From Ligilactobacillus apodemi DSM 16634 = JCM 16172 (GTDB taxonomy: Bacteria > Bacillota > Bacilli > Lactobacillales > Lactobacillaceae): a stretch of 64,000 bases of DNA. The stretch covers positions 520,499 through 584,498 of the forward strand of contig NZ_AZFT01000053.1 in assembly GCF_001434405.1 (NCBI RefSeq), in the 5' to 3' direction. The notes beneath the pieces were generated by a model that saw only the letters and a program-made list of their open reading frames with translations, had not been told where the DNA came from and searched no databases. The translations under genes and the position numbers were made by a program. Shown here in pieces: positions 18,497 to 27,336 of this stretch; positions within the stretch are counted from its first letter, which is position 1, and every line of letters starts with the position of its first letter.

Positions 18497-19810
18497 ATGA
18501 CAACTACTAGCATTAATGTTATTGGTGCCGGTTTAGCCGGTAGTGAAGCCGCATGGCAAATTGCAAAACGTGGCCTCAAAGTTCGACTTTACGAAATGAG
18601 GCCTGAAAAAAAGACCCCAGCTCACCATACACAAAATTTTGCTGAATTGGTCTGCACTAACTCATTACGTGCAAACCAATTAACAAATGGTGCTGGCTTG
18701 TTAAAAGAAGAGATGCGTCGCTTAGATTCAATTATCATGGAAGCAGCAGATAAACATAATGTTCCTGCTGGTGGCGCTTTAGCCGTTGACCGCGAGACTT
18801 TCTCAAGTGCAGTCACGGAAAAATTGACAAATCATCCTAATATTGAAGTTGTCAGAGAGGAATTAACTGAGATTCCTGAAGGATTAACGGTTATTGCTAC
18901 TGGTCCATTGACTTCTGATCCATTAGCACAAGCAATCAAAAAATTGACTGATGATGAAGGTCTTTACTTTTACGATGCAGCTGCGCCGATCGTTGAAAAA
19001 TCATCCCTTGATATGGATAAGATCTATCTAAAATCGCGGTATGATAAAGGAGAAGCGGCTTATCTCAACTGCCCGATGACAGAAGAAGAATTCTATAACT
19101 TCTATCATGAATTAATCAACGCTGAAATGGCAGAATTACATGATTTTGAAGATCAAAAGTTCTTTGAGGGATGTATGCCGATCGAGCAAATGGCTTCACG
19201 TGGTGAAAAAACGATGCTCTTTGGCCCATTAAAGCCAGTTGGTCTAGAAGATCCAAAGACAGGCAAAGAGCCTTTCGCCGTTGTTCAATTACGTCAAGAT
19301 AATGCAGCAGGTAATCTTTATAACCTAGTCGGTTTCCAAACACACCTTAAATGGGGTGAACAAAAGCGCGTCTTTTCAATGATCCCTGGTTTAGAAAATG
19401 CTCAATTTGTGCGCTATGGTGTTATGCACCGTAATACTTACTTGCGTTCACCTGAATTTTTAAACGCAACTTATCAAACGAAAAAACGCTCAGATCTTTT
19501 ATTTGCAGGGCAGATGACTGGGGTCGAGGGTTATGTTGAAAGTGCTGCTAGTGGGCTTTACGCAGGCATCAATGCTGCTTTGATCGCTCAAGGCAAAGCT
19601 CCGGTCATTTTCCCAGAAGAAACGATGATGGGAGCAATGGCATATTATATCACGCATGCTAGTCCAAAGCATTTCCAACCGATCAATGCTAACTTTGGGA
19701 TCATTCCACGACTAGACAAACGGATCCGCGATAAGCGTGAACGTAACTTAGCGCTCTCAAATCGTGCGTTAGACGTTTTAGAAACTTTTAAAATAAAAGC
19801 AGAATTATAG
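18497..19810 (+). CDS. trmFO: Methylenetetrahydrofolate-tRNA methyltransferase TrmFO
   Basis: Makes 5-methyluridine at position 54 of tRNAs using methylenetetrahydrofolate and FAD. The dinucleotide-binding motif [13 protein letters not shown] is at the N terminus, followed by family blocks CTNSLRAN and [26 protein letters not shown] is near the C terminus. The catalytic cysteine of the CTNSLR block is present. Length is 437, within the family range. It follows topA with AAGGAG upstream, and a terminator separates it from xerC. Confidence 0.96.
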   Translation: MTTTSINVIGAGLAGSEAAWQIAKRGLKVRLYEMRPEKKTPAHHTQNFAELVCTNSLRANQLTNGAGLLKEEMRRLDSIIMEAADKHNVPAGGALAVDRETFSSAVTEKLTNHPNIEVVREELTEIPEGLTVIATGPLTSDPLAQAIKKLTDDEGLYFYDAAAPIVEKSSLDMDKIYLKSRYDKGEAAYLNCPMTEEEFYNFYHELINAEMAELHDFEDQKFFEGCMPIEQMASRGEKTMLFGPLKPVGLEDPKTGKEPFAVVQLRQDNAAGNLYNLVGFQTHLKWGEQKRVFSMIPGLENAQFVRYGVMHRNTYLRSPEFLNATYQTKKRSDLLFAGQMTGVEGYVESAASGLYAGINAALIAQGKAPVIFPEETMMGAMAYYITHASPKHFQPINANFGIIPRLDKRIRDKRERNLALSNRALDVLETFKIKAEL

Positions 19811-19820
19811 TTATAAGTAG

Positions 19821-19858
19821 GTCAACTTGCTTTTTTGAAAAGTATAGTTGACTTTTTT
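19821..19858 (+). terminator. Terminator after trmFO
   Basis: GTCAACT (19821-19827) and AGTTGAC (19846-19852) are followed by six T. Confidence 0.8.
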
Positions 19859-19952
19859 ATAACCATTAAGCCAAAATTTCATAGGGTTAGTATCTTGACT
19901 AATATTGACCAATGTTAGAAAATAGCTTTATATAGGTAAGGGAGCCAGGTAA

Positions 19953-20852
19953 ATGGAACAAAAATGGATCAATGAATTCAAAGAATATTTACGTGTTGAA
20001 CGCCAATATTCGCCTAAAACGATCACAGCTTATTTAGAAGATCTCACTGAATTTTGTGATTTTTTAACCGAGACTGGTAAAACTAAGTCATTTACAGAAA
20101 TTACTAAGTTTGATGTCCATGTCTTTATGAGTGAGTTATACGATCGTAATTTAAAGATGACGAGTATTTCTCGTAAAGTATCGAGTTTACGTGCCTTTTT
20201 TCATTTTTTGATGCGCAATGGCTATGTAAAACAAGATCCATTTGCTTATGTTCAAATCAAACAAAATCCACGCCGACTTCCACGTTTTTTTTACGAAAAA
20301 GAACTGACCTTATTATTTGAGGAAACAAATGGAAACGATAAACTTTCTATCCGCGATAATGCTTTATTAGAGACACTATATTCAACTGGGATGCGGGTCA
20401 GTGAGTGCACCGGATTAAAAGTCAATGACATTGATTTTGAATTAAAAACGATGCTTCTTCATGGTAAAGGGCGCAAAGATCGTTATGTACCTTTTGGCTC
20501 ATATTGTGATAAAGCGCTCAAACGCTATTTAACTAAAGCACGTAAGCCACTTATGGAAAAATATCACCATGAGCATGAATATGTTTTTGTTAATCATCAT
20601 GGTGAACCGATCACACCAGCGGGAGTCTCATATGTCTTAGACCAAATTTTAATGCGTAGTTCACTTTCTAGCTCGATCCATCCCCATGAATTACGCCATA
20701 CTTTTGCAACACATATGCTAAGTAATGGGGCAGATCTTAGAACAGTGCAAGAATTGTTGGGGCATAGTAGTTTATCGACAACTCAAATTTATACACATGT
20801 CACGCCAGAACACTTACAACGTGATTATCGTAAGTATTTTCCACGGGCGTAA
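19953..20852 (+). CDS. xerC: Tyrosine recombinase XerC
   Basis: Resolves chromosome dimers at dif. The N-terminal SAM-like domain (about 1-90) is followed by the catalytic domain with Arg148 in [28 protein letters not shown] and the nucleophile Tyr280 in IYTHVTPEH. Length 299. Its place directly before hslVU (codV-codW-codX in Bacillus) supports XerC over an integrase. hslV follows after 17 bp, with AGGAGG upstream. Confidence 0.95.
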   Translation: MEQKWINEFKEYLRVERQYSPKTITAYLEDLTEFCDFLTETGKTKSFTEITKFDVHVFMSELYDRNLKMTSISRKVSSLRAFFHFLMRNGYVKQDPFAYVQIKQNPRRLPRFFYEKELTLLFEETNGNDKLSIRDNALLETLYSTGMRVSECTGLKVNDIDFELKTMLLHGKGRKDRYVPFGSYCDKALKRYLTKARKPLMEKYHHEHEYVFVNHHGEPITPAGVSYVLDQILMRSSLSSSIHPHELRHTFATHMLSNGADLRTVQELLGHSSLSTTQIYTHVTPEHLQRDYRKYFPRA

Positions 20853-20869
20853 TTTTAGGAGGAATAAAT

Positions 20870-21412
20870 ATGCCAGTATCATTTCATGCTACTACAATTT
20901 GTGCTGTTAGACACAATGGACATACAGCTATGGCTGGGGATGGCCAAGTAACCATGGGCGAAAAAGTTATTATGAAGGGCTCTGCACGTAAAGTTAGACG
21001 CATTTACGATAATAAAGTCGTTGTTGGTTTTGCTGGAAGCGTAGCAGATGCGTTTAATCTCGAAGATCGTTTTGAAAAAAAGCTCAACCAATACAGCGGT
21101 AATCTCCAACGGGCTGCCGTTGAATTAGCCCAAGAATGGCGGAGTGATCAAGCCCTTCAAAAGCTTGAAGCCTTATTGATCGTGATGGATAAAGATAATC
21201 TCCTATTAGTTTCGGGCTCTGGTGAAGTTATCGAACCTGATGACAATGTTCTTGCGATTGGTTCTGGTGGTAATTACGCCTTTGCTGCAGCTAAAGCAAT
21301 GACAGCTTACGCTAAAGACTTATGTGCAGCTGAGATTGCCCAAAATGCAATTTCAATCGCTGGAGATATTGATATCTTTACTAATCACAATATTATTGTT
21401 GAAGAACTTTAA
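20870..21412 (+). CDS. hslV: ATP-dependent protease subunit HslV (ClpQ)
   Basis: The peptidase subunit of the HslVU protease. The N-terminal stretch is [13 protein letters not shown] and the core [12 protein letters not shown]; the [11 protein letters not shown] block matches the family. In Bacillus ClpQ the mature N terminus is Ser/Thr-type, and here the residues before TTICAV are MPVSFHA, so the exact mature end is uncertain. Length 180. It is co-transcribed with hslU, whose start is 16 bp away. Confidence 0.95.
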   Translation: MPVSFHATTICAVRHNGHTAMAGDGQVTMGEKVIMKGSARKVRRIYDNKVVVGFAGSVADAFNLEDRFEKKLNQYSGNLQRAAVELAQEWRSDQALQKLEALLIVMDKDNLLLVSGSGEVIEPDDNVLAIGSGGNYAFAAAKAMTAYAKDLCAAEIAQNAISIAGDIDIFTNHNIIVEEL

Positions 21413-21428
21413 CTAAGGAGTGAAGACT

Positions 21429-22847
21429 TTGAAACATAGTGAAAAGACACCTAAACAAATCGTTGCTGAATTAGACAATTATGTTATCGGTCAAGATCAA
21501 GCAAAACGCGCGATCTCTATTGCTTTGCGTAATCGATACCGTCGAATGCAACTACCAGAAGAAATGCAAGAAGAGATCACCCCTAAGAATTTGATGATGA
21601 TCGGACCTACTGGGGTCGGTAAAACTGAAATTGCTAGGCGTTTAGCAAAAATCGTGGATGCTCCATTCATCAAAGTCGAAGCAACCAAGTTTACTGAAGT
21701 TGGTTATGTTGGTCGTGATGTTGAATCAATGGTTCGTGATCTTGTTGAAGTTTCATATAAAATGGAACAAGATGAATTATTTAAACAAGTCCGAAGCCAA
21801 GCAGTTCAAAAAGCTGATAAACGCTTAGTTAAGTTACTTGTGCCTGCACAAAAACAGCAAAATCGTCAAAATAACCAAGAAAACTTTATGAAATTAATGC
21901 GTGATCTGCAAAACGGTAAATTACCTGAAATGCCTGGTGCACAAGCAGAAGAAGAAAACGTGACTGAAGACGTAAAACAAAAACGTCTCAGTGTAGCTGA
22001 AAAACTTCAACGTGGCTTACTTGAAAATGAAGAAGTTACGATCCAAATGGAAGACCCAGCACAAAAATTCCAAGGTTCCGATGGGATGTTAGGGCAAATG
22101 GGGATCGATCTTTCTGACACATTAGGGGCACTTTCACCTAAAAAGATGGTAACACGAACAATGCCGGTTAAAGAAGCACGTGAAGTTTTGGTTCGTGAAG
22201 AATCAGAAAAATTGATGAATACAGCTGACGTTGCTAATGCTGCAATCAAACGTGCTGAAAATACTGGGATCATCTTTATCGATGAAATTGATAAGATCAC
22301 ATCAAAATCAAAACAAAATGCTGGTGAAGTTTCACGTGAAGGGGTCCAACGAGACATCTTGCCAATCGTGGAAGGTTCACAGATCAAAACTAAATATGGA
22401 ATCATTAAGACTGATCATATCTTATTTATCGCTTCAGGTGCTTTCGCTCAAACAAAACCAAGCGATTTGATCGCTGAATTACAAGGGCGCTTCCCGATTC
22501 GCGTCGAATTAGAAGATCTCAGCAAAGATGATTTCGTTAAGATCTTAACTGAACCAAATAATGCTTTGATCAAACAATATATTGCGATTATCGGCACAGA
22601 TAATATCAAGGTAACATTTACGATCGAAGCAATCGAAAAAATTGCAGAAATCGCTTATAAAGTTAACCATGAAACAGATAACATCGGGGCTCGTCGATTA
22701 CACACGATCCTTGAAAAATTACTCGAAGACCTACTCTTTGAAGGTCCAGATATGCAAATGGGTGAGATCACGATCACGGAAGCTTATGTAGAAGAAAAAG
22801 TCGGTAAGATCGTGGCAGATAAGGATCTTAGTCAATATATCCTTTAA
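21429..22847 (+). CDS. hslU: ATP-dependent protease ATPase subunit HslU (ClpY)
   Basis: The AAA+ unfoldase that feeds HslV. Walker A is GPTGVGKT (59-66), Walker B IIFIDEIDK near 282, and sensor residues and GARRLHT are near the C terminus. The I domain (about 110-225) is rich in charged residues. The C-terminal tail SQYIL is the kind that docks into HslV. The start is the TTG at 21429, because AAGGAG at 21415-21420 is 8 bp upstream; a GTG at 21420 would overlap that site. Unlike Bacillus, no codY follows: a terminator closes the operon. Confidence 0.95.
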   Translation: MKHSEKTPKQIVAELDNYVIGQDQAKRAISIALRNRYRRMQLPEEMQEEITPKNLMMIGPTGVGKTEIARRLAKIVDAPFIKVEATKFTEVGYVGRDVESMVRDLVEVSYKMEQDELFKQVRSQAVQKADKRLVKLLVPAQKQQNRQNNQENFMKLMRDLQNGKLPEMPGAQAEEENVTEDVKQKRLSVAEKLQRGLLENEEVTIQMEDPAQKFQGSDGMLGQMGIDLSDTLGALSPKKMVTRTMPVKEAREVLVREESEKLMNTADVANAAIKRAENTGIIFIDEIDKITSKSKQNAGEVSREGVQRDILPIVEGSQIKTKYGIIKTDHILFIASGAFAQTKPSDLIAELQGRFPIRVELEDLSKDDFVKILTEPNNALIKQYIAIIGTDNIKVTFTIEAIEKIAEIAYKVNHETDNIGARRLHTILEKLLEDLLFEGPDMQMGEITITEAYVEEKVGKIVADKDLSQYIL

Positions 22848-22947
22848 TCCGAACAATTTTGACTTCCTTAAAAGTCTAGCCTCGGAAAAATTTGATAATC
22901 TAACGAACAATAAAGTGTTCAAAACTAATATTTGTTCGCAAATAAAC

Positions 22948-22985
22948 AAAAAAGATGCTTTTCGTAATTGAAAAGCATCTTTTTA
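22948..22985. terminator. Bidirectional terminator between hslU and the epimerase gene
   Basis: GATGCTTTTC and GAAAAGCATC (22954-22963, 22970-22979) are flanked by A and T runs and serve both convergent genes. Confidence 0.9.
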
Positions 22986-22991
22986 TTTGTC

Positions 22992-23864
22992 TTAAAAGAC
23001 ATTAATTTTAAATCCAGTTTTAAATTCACCAGTAGCAGCTAATTCATTGATTGCGTATTTGTGCTTAAAATCACCATCAGCCGTGATTGGATCGGATAAT
23101 GCCCACCACGGTTCAAGACAGACAAAATCGCCCTTAGCAGGATAGCAAGACCAAATTCCGACTGCTTTAGCATCATCTGCTTCAATGCTTACGCCATGAC
23201 CATGTTTTTTGCTCTTTAGTGTAATAACTGCAGGCTCTTGTTCCAAATTATAGATAATAGCATCATCTTTGAATAATTCATGCGAAACTGCTAAATCCGT
23301 ATCTTTTAAAGCAGTTTGGTCAAGATCAAGATAACCATCTTTTAATGGGATATGAAGGCGTTTCTTTGCTGGAGAAATTTGAACTTCATAATCAGTATAT
23401 TGATCAGCTAGTTCTAATTTAGTTGAAAAAGCAGGATGAGCGCCAATTCCAAAATAAATCGTTTCTTCCATTGGGTTAACAACACGATAAGTCACCGAAA
23501 TCCCATTATCATCAAGCTGATATGCTAATTGCAACACAAAATCATAAGGATATTTTTGCTTGGTCTCTTTTGTAGCACGTAATTCAAAACAAGCACTCGT
23601 TTCTGTCTGCTCGATCACCATAAAATCCATATCACGCGCAAAGCCGTGTTGCGTAAGGTGATAGCTTTTTCCATCAATTTGGTATGTATCATCCTTTACT
23701 CGTCCTTCAATTGGAAAAAGGACAGGGGAGTGACGTCCCCAATACTTGCTGTCACCACTCCACATATATTGAATTTGTGTATCTTTTGCAAGTAAACTTA
23801 CTAATTCTGCACCATGTTCATTGATCACAGCACGTAATTTACCATTTTCTAAAATAACTGCCAT
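22992..23864 (-). CDS. Aldose 1-epimerase family protein (LacX-like)
   Basis: A cytoplasmic galactose-mutarotase-fold protein of 290 residues. GRHSPVLFPIEGRV, LTQHGFARDM and GAHPAFSTKL hold the sugar-binding and catalytic histidines of the family, closest to the LacX branch. No sugar-operon neighbours are seen, so the substrate is unclear. An extended -10 (TGCTATAAT on the minus strand) lies 52 bp upstream, and a small TTAGGG/CCCTAA hairpin is in the 5' leader. The family includes enzymes acting on hexose phosphates and other sugars, so a precise reaction should not be assumed. Confidence 0.85.
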   Translation of the reverse strand: MAVILENGKLRAVINEHGAELVSLLAKDTQIQYMWSGDSKYWGRHSPVLFPIEGRVKDDTYQIDGKSYHLTQHGFARDMDFMVIEQTETSACFELRATKETKQKYPYDFVLQLAYQLDDNGISVTYRVVNPMEETIYFGIGAHPAFSTKLELADQYTDYEVQISPAKKRLHIPLKDGYLDLDQTALKDTDLAVSHELFKDDAIIYNLEQEPAVITLKSKKHGHGVSIEADDAKAVGIWSCYPAKGDFVCLEPWWALSDPITADGDFKHKYAINELAATGEFKTGFKINVF

Positions 23865-23915
23865 ATGTTTTAGCGTCCTTTCAATATATTTATTTAGGGA
23901 TGCATTCCCCCTAAG

Positions 23916-23923
23916 ATTATAGC
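23916..23923 (-). promoter_or_regulatory. Extended -10 for the epimerase gene
   Basis: Reading on the minus strand, TGCTATAAT ends at 23916; the -35 is not clear. The start codon is 52 bp downstream. Confidence 0.5.
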
Positions 23924-23962
23924 AAAAATAAATAAGCTTGCTCTAGTCAAACAAGCTTATTT
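23924..23962 (-). terminator. plsY terminator
   Basis: AAATAAGCTTG (23930-23940) and CAAGCTTATTT (23952-23962) form an 11-bp stem, followed on the minus strand by ATTTTTG. The plsY stop codon lies in the first arm. Confidence 0.85.
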
Positions 23963-24580
23963 ACGTTGTTGTCTTCTTTTATATCCAAGACCAAATGGTA
24001 CCATATTTTCAGTCCCATTTTTGATCCGTTCAATATTTCCAAAGTGGCGAATAAAGACAAAGACTGTTAAAGCTGCTGCTACGATGGAAAGGATCACGTC
24101 ATGGAAAAATAGTGATACGATCGTAATGAGCAAAAAACCTAACATACTTGCAACACTGACCATACTGGAAAGGTATAGTGTGACCAAAAAGATCGCCCAG
24201 GCAATCACGAAGAATAGGGGATTATATACTAACAAGACCCCCACACTAGTTGCAACTGCCTTACCACCTTTAAAGTTAGCAAATACTGGAAAAACGTGCC
24301 CAATAATAGCTGATAGCCCGATCAATAAAACATTAGCATTCGAATGAAAAACAAATGGTAGTAGGGCTGCTAACGTTCCTTTAAGCATGTCCATCACTAA
24401 AACGATGATACCTGCTTTTTTACCTAGGACACGAAAGGTATTCGTAGTCCCCATATTCCCACTACCATAGTCTCGAACATCCTTACCATACATTAACTTT
24501 CCGACCCAAACGCCAGAAGGGATGGAACCTAAAAGATATCCGATAACTAGCATAATTGCTATTTTTAATGTTTCAGACAA
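23957..24580 (-). CDS. plsY: Glycerol-3-phosphate acyltransferase PlsY
   Basis: An integral membrane enzyme that transfers acyl groups from acyl phosphate to glycerol-3-phosphate, the first step of phospholipid synthesis. The motifs [30 protein letters not shown] and [18 protein letters not shown] are the three PlsY signature blocks. Five hydrophobic segments, 207 residues. The ribosome binding site AGGAGG is upstream. In many Gram-positive genomes plsY is next to parE/parC; here it is about 14 kb from them, with an accessory island in between. Confidence 0.96.
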   Translation of the reverse strand: MSETLKIAIMLVIGYLLGSIPSGVWVGKLMYGKDVRDYGSGNMGTTNTFRVLGKKAGIIVLVMDMLKGTLAALLPFVFHSNANVLLIGLSAIIGHVFPVFANFKGGKAVATSVGVLLVYNPLFFVIAWAIFLVTLYLSSMVSVASMLGFLLITIVSLFFHDVILSIVAAALTVFVFIRHFGNIERIKNGTENMVPFGLGYKRRQQRK

Positions 24581-24671
24581 TAAATACGCCTCCTAAAAAA
24601 ACGATACGCTTTATTGTACTCATTTTTTTAATAGGTTTCAACACCATTTAAACCTATTTACATTTGTAATA

Positions 24672-24965
24672 CTAAAGAACGTAAGCAAAAATCACAAAAA
24701 GACCTGCTAATAAGAAACCGATCCCGATAACTATGGTCAAAGCTTTAAGTTCGCCGGGAGCTTCATCCCAAGCAATATTTTCATCATTGCCAGTAAGCGA
24801 AGCTGTATGTCTTAAAACCGCTAAGTTAAAGCCGGCTAATAAGAACAAGACACTCATGACACAATAGCCGATTAGCGCAAAGACTGGTATTTTAGTGAGA
24901 TTACCGATGATCAGTAAAACCACACTAACTAATAATGAAATTGCAAAAGATAAACGTGAACTCAA
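24672..24965 (-). CDS. Small membrane protein, three hydrophobic segments
   Basis: A 97-residue protein from the TTG at 24965, with AGGAGATGG correctly spaced upstream. Translation starts SSRLSFAISLLVSVVLLII. Three membrane helices are evident, with a hydrophilic loop containing TGNDENIAWDEAPGE. I do not recognise the family. An upstream in-frame start would add about 20 residues but lacks a binding site. It is placed after plsY in the same direction but about 90 bp away. Confidence 0.6.
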   Translation of the reverse strand: MSSRLSFAISLLVSVVLLIIGNLTKIPVFALIGYCVMSVLFLLAGFNLAVLRHTASLTGNDENIAWDEAPGELKALTIVIGIGFLLAGLFVIFAYVL

Positions 24966-25144
24966 TATAAACCATCTCCTAAAAAACATTAACTGTACCT
25001 TCATTATGGCACTTTTTGTGAATTCCGACAAATATTTACTAATAAAAACGATAAATTTTTAAAATTAAGTAGGGATGTCGCATATCTCGGAACCGTTTAC
25101 AGATTCGTGTAACGATGATAGAATTACATCAGAGAGGTGATAAA

Positions 25145-25300
25145 ATGTTAGTTGCTATTTTGTCATTACCAATTATGTATCTTATATTTAGAGATAGGTT
25201 AAAAGGTTGGGATTTATTTGAAACTCTCCATGCAGGTTTTTATATCGTTTTAGTAGTATACCTTTTATGGGGAGAGGATATCATATCGTGGCTAAACTGA
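25145..25300 (+). CDS. Small membrane protein (51 residues)
   Basis: ATG 25145 with GAGAGGTGAT just upstream. The sequence has two hydrophobic stretches (LVAILSLPIMYLIF and GFYIVLVVYLLWG) around a charged turn, RDRLKGWD. No homologue is recognised. It stands at the left edge of the AT-rich accessory segment, with about 550 bp of noncoding sequence to its right. Confidence 0.5.
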   Translation: MLVAILSLPIMYLIFRDRLKGWDLFETLHAGFYIVLVVYLLWGEDIISWLN

Positions 25301-25404
25301 ATAAAAGATTAAGATATCATTTTGTTTTAGATATTATCTGTCTAGTGATTATCATTTATAAAAAGAAGGTATATACTTTAAAAATATAATGTAAATACTT
25401 GTAG

Positions 25405-25546
25405 TTGACTCGTTCATACAGATTACTATATCATAATCATATGGTTGAGGTTTTTGATACCATGTTGCACCAATACTACATGAACGGCAATTCATATAGT
25501 AAATAAGCACCTAATTGGAAAAATACTGGTCAGGTGCTTATTTTTA
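25405..25546 (+). ncRNA. Candidate small transcript with promoter and terminator
   Basis: TTGACT (25405-25410) and TATCAT (25429-25434) are 18 bp apart. The stem AATAAGCACCT / AGGTGCTTATT (25502-25512, 25532-25542) with a T-run ends the unit. The roughly 105-nt product contains a 21-codon frame starting MVEVFDTML without a ribosome binding site. Either a small RNA or a relic; the call is tentative. Confidence 0.3.
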
Positions 25547-25590
25547 TTTATTATTTTGTTTTCAAATATACTAGTCATAACATTAAAACT

Positions 25591-25620
25591 GAACGCTGCA
25601 AATAAGAACGTCTATTTGCA
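25591..25620 (+). repeat. Recurring 29-bp motif, copy A
   Basis: Starts GAACGCTGCAAATAAG. About 23 of 29 positions match copy B at 27293. In this copy TGCAAATA and TATTTGCA (25597-25604, 25613-25620) are a perfect inverted repeat with an 8-nt loop. Confidence 0.45.
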
Positions 25621-25653
25621 TTATAAAATCTTAGTTTTATAAATAATTTCGGT

Positions 25654-25683
25654 CAAGTTGCTATTATCAACTTGGCTCTTTTT
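25654..25683 (+). terminator. Hairpin terminator in the intergenic region
   Basis: CAAGTTG (25654-25660) and CAACTTG (25668-25674) with GGCTCTTTTT after the stem. It follows another small TTATAAAA/TTTTATAA hairpin. There is no plus-strand gene before it. Confidence 0.55.
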
Positions 25684-25737
25684 ATAGAGAAAATACCTAG
25701 AAATAAAAACCGACTTAGTATTGAAAATGAGGGTTAA

Positions 25738-25824
25738 AAGAATACTATAAAGGATTTAAACAGCCAACTCCTAGAAAAGGATGGAAAATTACGACAGGTT
25801 AAGGCTGGCAATCGTTACATATAA
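25738..25824 (+). pseudogene. Coding relic, C-terminal tail of a lost gene
   Basis: Between two stops is a 28-codon frame reading KNTIKDLNSQLLEKDGKLRQ and on to GNRYI. The mix of charged and hydrophobic residues looks like protein, but there is no start, ribosome binding site or recognisable family. It lies just before the kinase gene, in a region that also holds repeats, so a remnant of an earlier mobile gene is likely. Confidence 0.3.
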
Positions 25825-25851
25825 GCATAAGAAAAGGGGAGAATCAAAATT

Positions 25852-26574
25852 TTGATTACATTAGCTGGGATTATTGGATCGGGAAAGTCGAGTCTGACAG
25901 AAATTTTATCAAAAGAGTTGGGAACAAAGGCTTTCTACGAACCAGTAGAAGATAATCCCGTTTTACCATTATTTTATAAGGGGAATGAAATCGCTGCGAA
26001 GAAACGTGCAGAGGGTGATAAGGAAGCCACCAATCCGTATGCCTACTTATTACAGACCTTCTTTTTAAATAGAAGATTTAAAATGATTAAGCAAGCTATG
26101 CAAGAAGACAATAATGTGCTTGATCGGTCTATTTACGAAGATGCAATTTTCATGAAGATGAACACTGACATGGGGAACGCTACTAAGGTTGAGTATGATA
26201 TTTATCAAAAATTACTGGATAATATGTTAGAAGAATTACCATACGCTGCTCATAAGAAATCACCTGACCTTATGGTTATGATCTATGTATCATACGACAC
26301 CATGATTAAGCGTATCCAGAAACGTGGTCGAGAATACGAACAAGTTGAAAACGATCCGGCATTAGTTGAGTATTATCAGCGTCTCTTGCACTATTATGAT
26401 TCATGGAAGGAAGAATATGATGCATCTCCGCTATTAGTTATTGACGGAGATAAATATGATTTCGTAAATAATGAAGAAGACCACAATAAAGTATTGAATA
26501 TGATCGAAGCCAAACTTGTCGATCTAGGTAATTTAACAAAAGAAGAGTTTAGTGATATTAAGAAAGGAAGATAG
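25852..26574 (+). CDS. Deoxynucleoside kinase (deoxyadenosine/deoxyguanosine kinase type)
   Basis: Phosphorylates salvaged deoxynucleosides. The P-loop GIIGSGKSS is at residues 6-14, the EPVED block at 30-34, and DRSIYEDAIF (91-100) is the DRS-type motif of the dNK family. A C-terminal helical region completes the 240 residues. The start is TTG 25852 behind AAAAGGGGAG. The deoxyribosyltransferase starts 1 bp after the stop, so the pair works together: one exchanges bases on deoxyribose, the other traps the product as a monophosphate. Lactobacilli are known to rely on such salvage. The exact nucleoside preference cannot be read from the sequence. Confidence 0.9.
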   Translation: MITLAGIIGSGKSSLTEILSKELGTKAFYEPVEDNPVLPLFYKGNEIAAKKRAEGDKEATNPYAYLLQTFFLNRRFKMIKQAMQEDNNVLDRSIYEDAIFMKMNTDMGNATKVEYDIYQKLLDNMLEELPYAAHKKSPDLMVMIYVSYDTMIKRIQKRGREYEQVENDPALVEYYQRLLHYYDSWKEEYDASPLLVIDGDKYDFVNNEEDHNKVLNMIEAKLVDLGNLTKEEFSDIKKGR

Positions 26575-26575
26575 T

Positions 26576-27268
26576 ATGCGATTTCAAAATTATAATAATA
26601 CTAAAGAAGACTATCTAGAGACTGTTCGTAAAAGCTTCCAGAATACTCTAGATGAAAGCTTAGCTAGAATACGTAGAAGAAAAGATGGCATTTATTATGA
26701 GAACAAGGGTAAACTTCCAGATCCCCATAACAAACCTAAACCTACGGTAGTACCAGGGGACTTCGTATATGTACAATATCCCCCTAACACAAATAATGTA
26801 GCTAAAACAGTTTATTTTGCAGCAGGATGGTTTACAGATAAGCAAAATAAAGCTTATAAATTAGCTATGGATGCTATCGAAAAGAATCCAACTATCGATC
26901 GAGAAAATAGCTATGTTCCCCTGGAACACCAATATAAAGGCTTGCGTGTAGATGAACATCCAGAACTACTGGGAGACAAGGAATGGGCAACTGCTACATT
27001 TAATGGTGATTGTTTGGGAATTAAGAGTTCTGATATTTTTCTTTGCACGTACATTCCAGATGAAGAAGATATTGGGTATGGTGTTGAACTTGGATTAGCT
27101 AAGAGTCTAGGAAAATATATTGTGGTAGTTATTCCAGATGAAGATTACGGCAAACCGATTAATTTGATGAGTTGGGGTGTTGCTGATAAATCTATTAAGA
27201 TGTCGGAATTGGAAAATTTTGATTTCAACAAACCAGAATTCAACTTCTATGAAGGTGCAGTTTATTAA
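26576..27268 (+). CDS. Nucleoside 2-deoxyribosyltransferase with N-terminal extension
   Basis: Transfers 2-deoxyribose between bases. The core from about residue 77 to the end aligns with the Lactobacillus type II enzyme of 157 residues, and each known active-site residue is displaced by exactly 73: Tyr80, Asp145, Asp165, the nucleophile Glu171 in GVELGLA, Asn196 in INLMSWG, and the C-terminal Tyr230. The first 76 residues are extra: a charged helical part (DYLETVRKSFQNTL, RIRRRKDG) and a proline-rich link (PDPHNKPKPTVVP). ATG 26576 follows AAGAAAGGAAG and overlaps nothing. The extension is in frame with good codon use and appears real; its role is unknown. Confidence 0.93.
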   Translation: MRFQNYNNTKEDYLETVRKSFQNTLDESLARIRRRKDGIYYENKGKLPDPHNKPKPTVVPGDFVYVQYPPNTNNVAKTVYFAAGWFTDKQNKAYKLAMDAIEKNPTIDRENSYVPLEHQYKGLRVDEHPELLGDKEWATATFNGDCLGIKSSDIFLCTYIPDEEDIGYGVELGLAKSLGKYIVVVIPDEDYGKPINLMSWGVADKSIKMSELENFDFNKPEFNFYEGAVY

Positions 27269-27292
27269 TTTACAATTTACTATTCTAATATA

Positions 27293-27321
27293 TGAACGCA
27301 GCAAATAAAGACGTCTCTCAG
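27293..27321 (+). repeat. Recurring 29-bp motif, copy B
   Basis: Starts GAACGCAGCAAATAAAG and ends CTCTCAGC. It matches copy A (25591) at about 23 and copy C (43197, opposite strand) at about 22 of 29 positions. It lies 206 bp before the phosphoesterase gene. Confidence 0.45.
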
Positions 27322-27336
27322 CACTAAAATTATAAT

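Noticed and set aside
24630-24660. Palindrome AATAGGTTT/AAACCTATT upstream of plsY as terminator
   Set aside because: The run of T is on the wrong side for the minus-strand small membrane protein, so it lacks terminator form; left unassigned.
25320-25500. Minus-strand frame reading MNCRSCSIGATWYQKP and onwards
   Set aside because: The CRSC pair looked like a zinc site, but there is no ribosome binding site, it is about 50 codons, and it overlaps the promoter-terminator unit on the other strand.
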